Below are positions 61,928 through 64,000 of a stretch of DNA of 64,000 nt, one piece after another (position 1 is the first letter of the stretch; every line of letters starts with the position of its first letter). Source of the DNA: Deltaproteobacteria bacterium (GTDB lineage: Bacteria > Myxococcota_C > UBA6777); assembly GCA_006226375.1 (NCBI GenBank), contig SBHC01000080.1, positions 50,342-114,341 of the forward strand. Direction: 5' to 3'. The notes beneath the pieces were generated by a model, which was given only the letters and a program-made list of their open reading frames with translations, was not told the origin of the DNA and ran no database searches. The translations under genes and the position numbers were made by a program.

Positions 61928-63421
61928 ATGTCATCCGCCCGTATTCTTTACATTGAAGATGACCACGGTCAGGCCCGGCTGTTCCAACGCAAGCTGGAAC
62001 GGGCTGGGTATGTTGTGGAGCTGGCTTCCAATGGAGAAGAGGGTCTCAACAAGGCGATCCACGGTGAGTTTGATATTGTTGCCACAGACCATGAACTCCC
62101 CTCGTTTGATGGGATGGAGCTGCTGAAAAAACTTCGTGAGGTGATCGCGAAGCCTCCTGCCGTGATTATGATTACGGGTGCTGGCAACGAAAAAATCGCC
62201 GTGGCCGCAATGAAAGAAGGCGCGAGCGATTACCTTGTTAAGGATGTGGACGGTCGCTACCTCGCGCTGCTGCCTTCGGTTATCGATAAGATCCTCCAGC
62301 AAAAGCAGCTTGCACGAGAGAAAGATCTCGTCACGTCCGCGCTGTTGCAGAGTGAGGAAAAGTTTCGGGCGATGTTTGAACATTCGCCCATCGGTATGGT
62401 GGCATGTCAGGAAAATGGCTTTATGTTGGATGCCAACCAGGCGTTCTGCCGATTGGTTGGGTACGAGCCTGAAGACATTCCTTCGCTGAAGTGCTGGCCG
62501 TTGATTCTGGGAAAAGAAGGGCAAACGTACGATGATTTCCTTTCCCTCTTTGACGAGCATGGAAATCTAAGCCCTCTGGAGGTTGAGTTTCCCCACCGCG
62601 ACGGAACAATGTTGCCTGTGTCAGTCACGGGCTTCTTCTACAAGGACTCGGATGGTAAGCCTTTTGTGTGGCTGTTTGTCGAGGATCTTCGTTCGCGCAA
62701 GGAGATGGAGAAGCGGTTGATGCAGTCCAGCAAGTTGGAGGCCATCGGGGAGTTGGCAGCCAACATTGCACACGAAATGAACAACCCTCTGGGGATCATC
62801 AGCGCGAAAGCTCGCTTGCTCCTGTTTAAGGAGAAGGATAACATGTCGGCCAAGGTCGAGAGCGAGCTGAACAAGATCATCGAACAGACGGACCGATTGA
62901 GTCGATTAACCCGAGGGCTGCTTGACTATTCTCGTCCATCGTTTGGGCGCAAGCAGACGGTGGATTTGCTTTCGCCCCTCCGCAAAGCTTTGGACATTGT
63001 GGAGTACCGCGCGCGCTCACAGAATGTGACGGTGGAGGAAGAGGGGCTGGATTCGCCCCTGGTGGTGCATGCCAACAGCCACGAGATGGAGCAAGTGTTC
63101 TTGAACCTTCTCCTCAATGGGTTGGAGATGATGGAAGATGGAGGGACTCTCACCATCAAGGCCGGGGTTTTGGACCGTGAAGGACCTGCCTCTCACGTGT
63201 TTGTTTCTGTCTCAGATACAGGCGAAGGCATCCTCCCCGAGATCCAGACCAAGATCTTTGAGCCGTTCTTTACAACCAAGGAAGAAGGACGCGGCACAGG
63301 ACTTGGTCTCTCCATTTGTTTTGGTCTTGTTCGAAGTCACCAAGGTACGATCGAAGTGCAGTCTGTCCCCGGTGAAGGTGCTACCTTTTTGATTGTTTTG
63401 CCGAACCAAGCGAAAGATTAA
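61928..63421 (+). CDS. Hybrid sensor kinase: receiver, PAS, histidine kinase
   Basis: A 497-residue protein. An N-terminal receiver (YIEDDHGQA, Asp in VATDHELPS, Lys in YLVKDVDG) is followed by a PAS domain (about 145-265, beginning [17 protein letters not shown]), HisKA ([16 protein letters not shown]) and HATPase_c ([28 protein letters not shown]). The receiver placed before the sensor may accept phosphate from the upstream kinase and so link two kinases in series. It starts one nucleotide after the response regulator, in a tight operon. Confidence 0.94.
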   Translation: MSSARILYIEDDHGQARLFQRKLERAGYVVELASNGEEGLNKAIHGEFDIVATDHELPSFDGMELLKKLREVIAKPPAVIMITGAGNEKIAVAAMKEGASDYLVKDVDGRYLALLPSVIDKILQQKQLAREKDLVTSALLQSEEKFRAMFEHSPIGMVACQENGFMLDANQAFCRLVGYEPEDIPSLKCWPLILGKEGQTYDDFLSLFDEHGNLSPLEVEFPHRDGTMLPVSVTGFFYKDSDGKPFVWLFVEDLRSRKEMEKRLMQSSKLEAIGELAANIAHEMNNPLGIISAKARLLLFKEKDNMSAKVESELNKIIEQTDRLSRLTRGLLDYSRPSFGRKQTVDLLSPLRKALDIVEYRARSQNVTVEEEGLDSPLVVHANSHEMEQVFLNLLLNGLEMMEDGGTLTIKAGVLDREGPASHVFVSVSDTGEGILPEIQTKIFEPFFTTKEEGRGTGLGLSICFGLVRSHQGTIEVQSVPGEGATFLIVLPNQAKD

Positions 63422-63425
63422 GGCG

Positions 63426-64000
63426 ATGCCAAAGGCTCGAATACTTGTTGTGGATGATGAAGTCGGTATGTTGGAGGTGTACTCCGATACGCTGCACATT
63501 CTTGACGATGTTCGTGTGTTTACCGAGAGCAACAGCCAAAAGGCCGCTCTGCGTTTGGAGACGGAGCCTTTTGATCTGCTGCTTACCGACATCCGGATGC
63601 CAGGAATGACTGGCGTGGAACTCCTCCGTCACGGAAGAGAGTTTGACCCGGAGCTACCGGTCTTAATGATCACAGCGTTCCCCTCTGTGGAGACGGCTGT
63701 TGAGGCGATGAAGCTCGGCGCTGTTGACTACATCACCAAGCCTTTCATGCCCGACAACCTTTTGGTCACCGTGCGTCGTTTGCTTGACGAGCGGAAACTG
63801 CGGCAAGAAAATCGTTTGCTTCGGCGTCAGGTGGAGCGGTCGTTTGATTTTGAAGAAATCATCGGCGTAAGCCCAGCCATGCAGTCGGTGTTTGCTACGA
63901 TTGAGCGTATCGCGCCTTCCGACGCAGATGTCCTCATTCTGGGGGAAACTGGGACCGGGAAAGAACTGGTGGCTCGCTCCATTCACCGACGCAGCCAACG
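63426..64000 (+). CDS. NtrC-family sigma54-dependent response regulator, 3' end outside window
   Basis: 191 residues are visible. The receiver domain has VVDDE, phospho-acceptor Asp in LLTDIRMPG, Thr in ITAFPS, and Lys in YITKPF. A linker is followed by the start of the AAA+ domain (IIGVSPAMQSVFATIERI), including the Walker A motif GETGTGKE. The remainder, including GAFTGA and the DNA-binding helix, lies outside. It begins 4 nt after the hybrid kinase stop and is the likely output of the operon: activation of sigma54 promoters. Confidence 0.94.
   Translation, partial: MPKARILVVDDEVGMLEVYSDTLHILDDVRVFTESNSQKAALRLETEPFDLLLTDIRMPGMTGVELLRHGREFDPELPVLMITAFPSVETAVEAMKLGAVDYITKPFMPDNLLVTVRRLLDERKLRQENRLLRRQVERSFDFEEIIGVSPAMQSVFATIERIAPSDADVLILGETGTGKELVARSIHRRSQ

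Overview
The window comes from a bacterium that looks like a member of the Myxococcota or a close deltaproteobacterial relative. The basis is a set of traits typical of that group: two proteins ending in MYXO-CTERM-like sorting tails, an AgmX/GltJ-type zinc-ribbon + GYF + TonB-like protein, MopE-type metal-binding repeats, long Cys-rich repeat lipoproteins, PEGA and TPR proteins, and several eukaryote-like Ser/Thr kinases. This is inference from gene content; no rRNA or other taxonomic marker was seen. Coding density is high, genes lie on both strands in short runs, and no tRNA, rRNA, CRISPR array, insertion sequence or phage module was recognised.

Layout. 1-7.9 kb: a partial membrane-anchored protein, an MscS-type channel, a PEGA/TPR envelope protein with a small lipoprotein, an old-yellow-enzyme-like oxidoreductase with a VOC protein, then a glycine-rich repeat protein followed by a trigger-factor-like protein. 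7.9-16.7 kb (minus strand): a TPR protein, the AgmX/GltJ-like protein, a zinc-ribbon membrane protein with six degenerate repeats, and a solitary substrate-binding protein. 16.9-25.5 kb: small genes, a predicted inactive matrixin with MYXO-CTERM, a membrane gene with an in-frame TGA, a PAP2 phosphatase, GTP cyclohydrolase I next to a 6-pyruvoyltetrahydropterin synthase homologue, and an exported GH13 enzyme. 25.5-30.3 kb: divergent Cys-rich surface proteins, one fused to a cytochrome c-like domain and one with VWA and MopE repeats. 30.4-42.6 kb: a receptor Ser/Thr kinase, two tandem NodB-type deacetylases, a translationally coupled pair of exported proteins (one a zinc metallopeptidase), and a pseudokinase with a TerB/J-like membrane protein. 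42.6-48.1 kb: two roughly 1-kb gene-poor stretches with several inverted repeats flank an envelope cluster (beta-barrel, lamin-tail protein with a frameshift, DUF2252 lipoprotein). 48.1-54.4 kb: a TetR-led cluster (hydrolase, thioesterase, RibD-like reductase), another hydrolase, a methyltransferase and class III alcohol dehydrogenase. 54.4-64 kb: a second Cys-rich lipoprotein, a TMTC-like membrane/TPR protein, a zinc-ribbon Ser/Thr kinase with a small partner, and a tightly packed two-component operon ending in an NtrC-type regulator cut by the window edge.

Themes. Much of the window is devoted to the cell envelope and to phospho-signalling. Many surface proteins have no recognisable enzymatic role, and several are visibly degenerate: a matrixin without two zinc ligands, an old yellow enzyme without its substrate His, a kinase without catalytic residues and a J-like domain without HPD. 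This suggests binding or regulatory functions rather than catalysis. Coding-strand pyrimidine-rich, G-poor tracts follow many stop codons where no hairpin terminator is visible, which would fit Rho-dependent termination.
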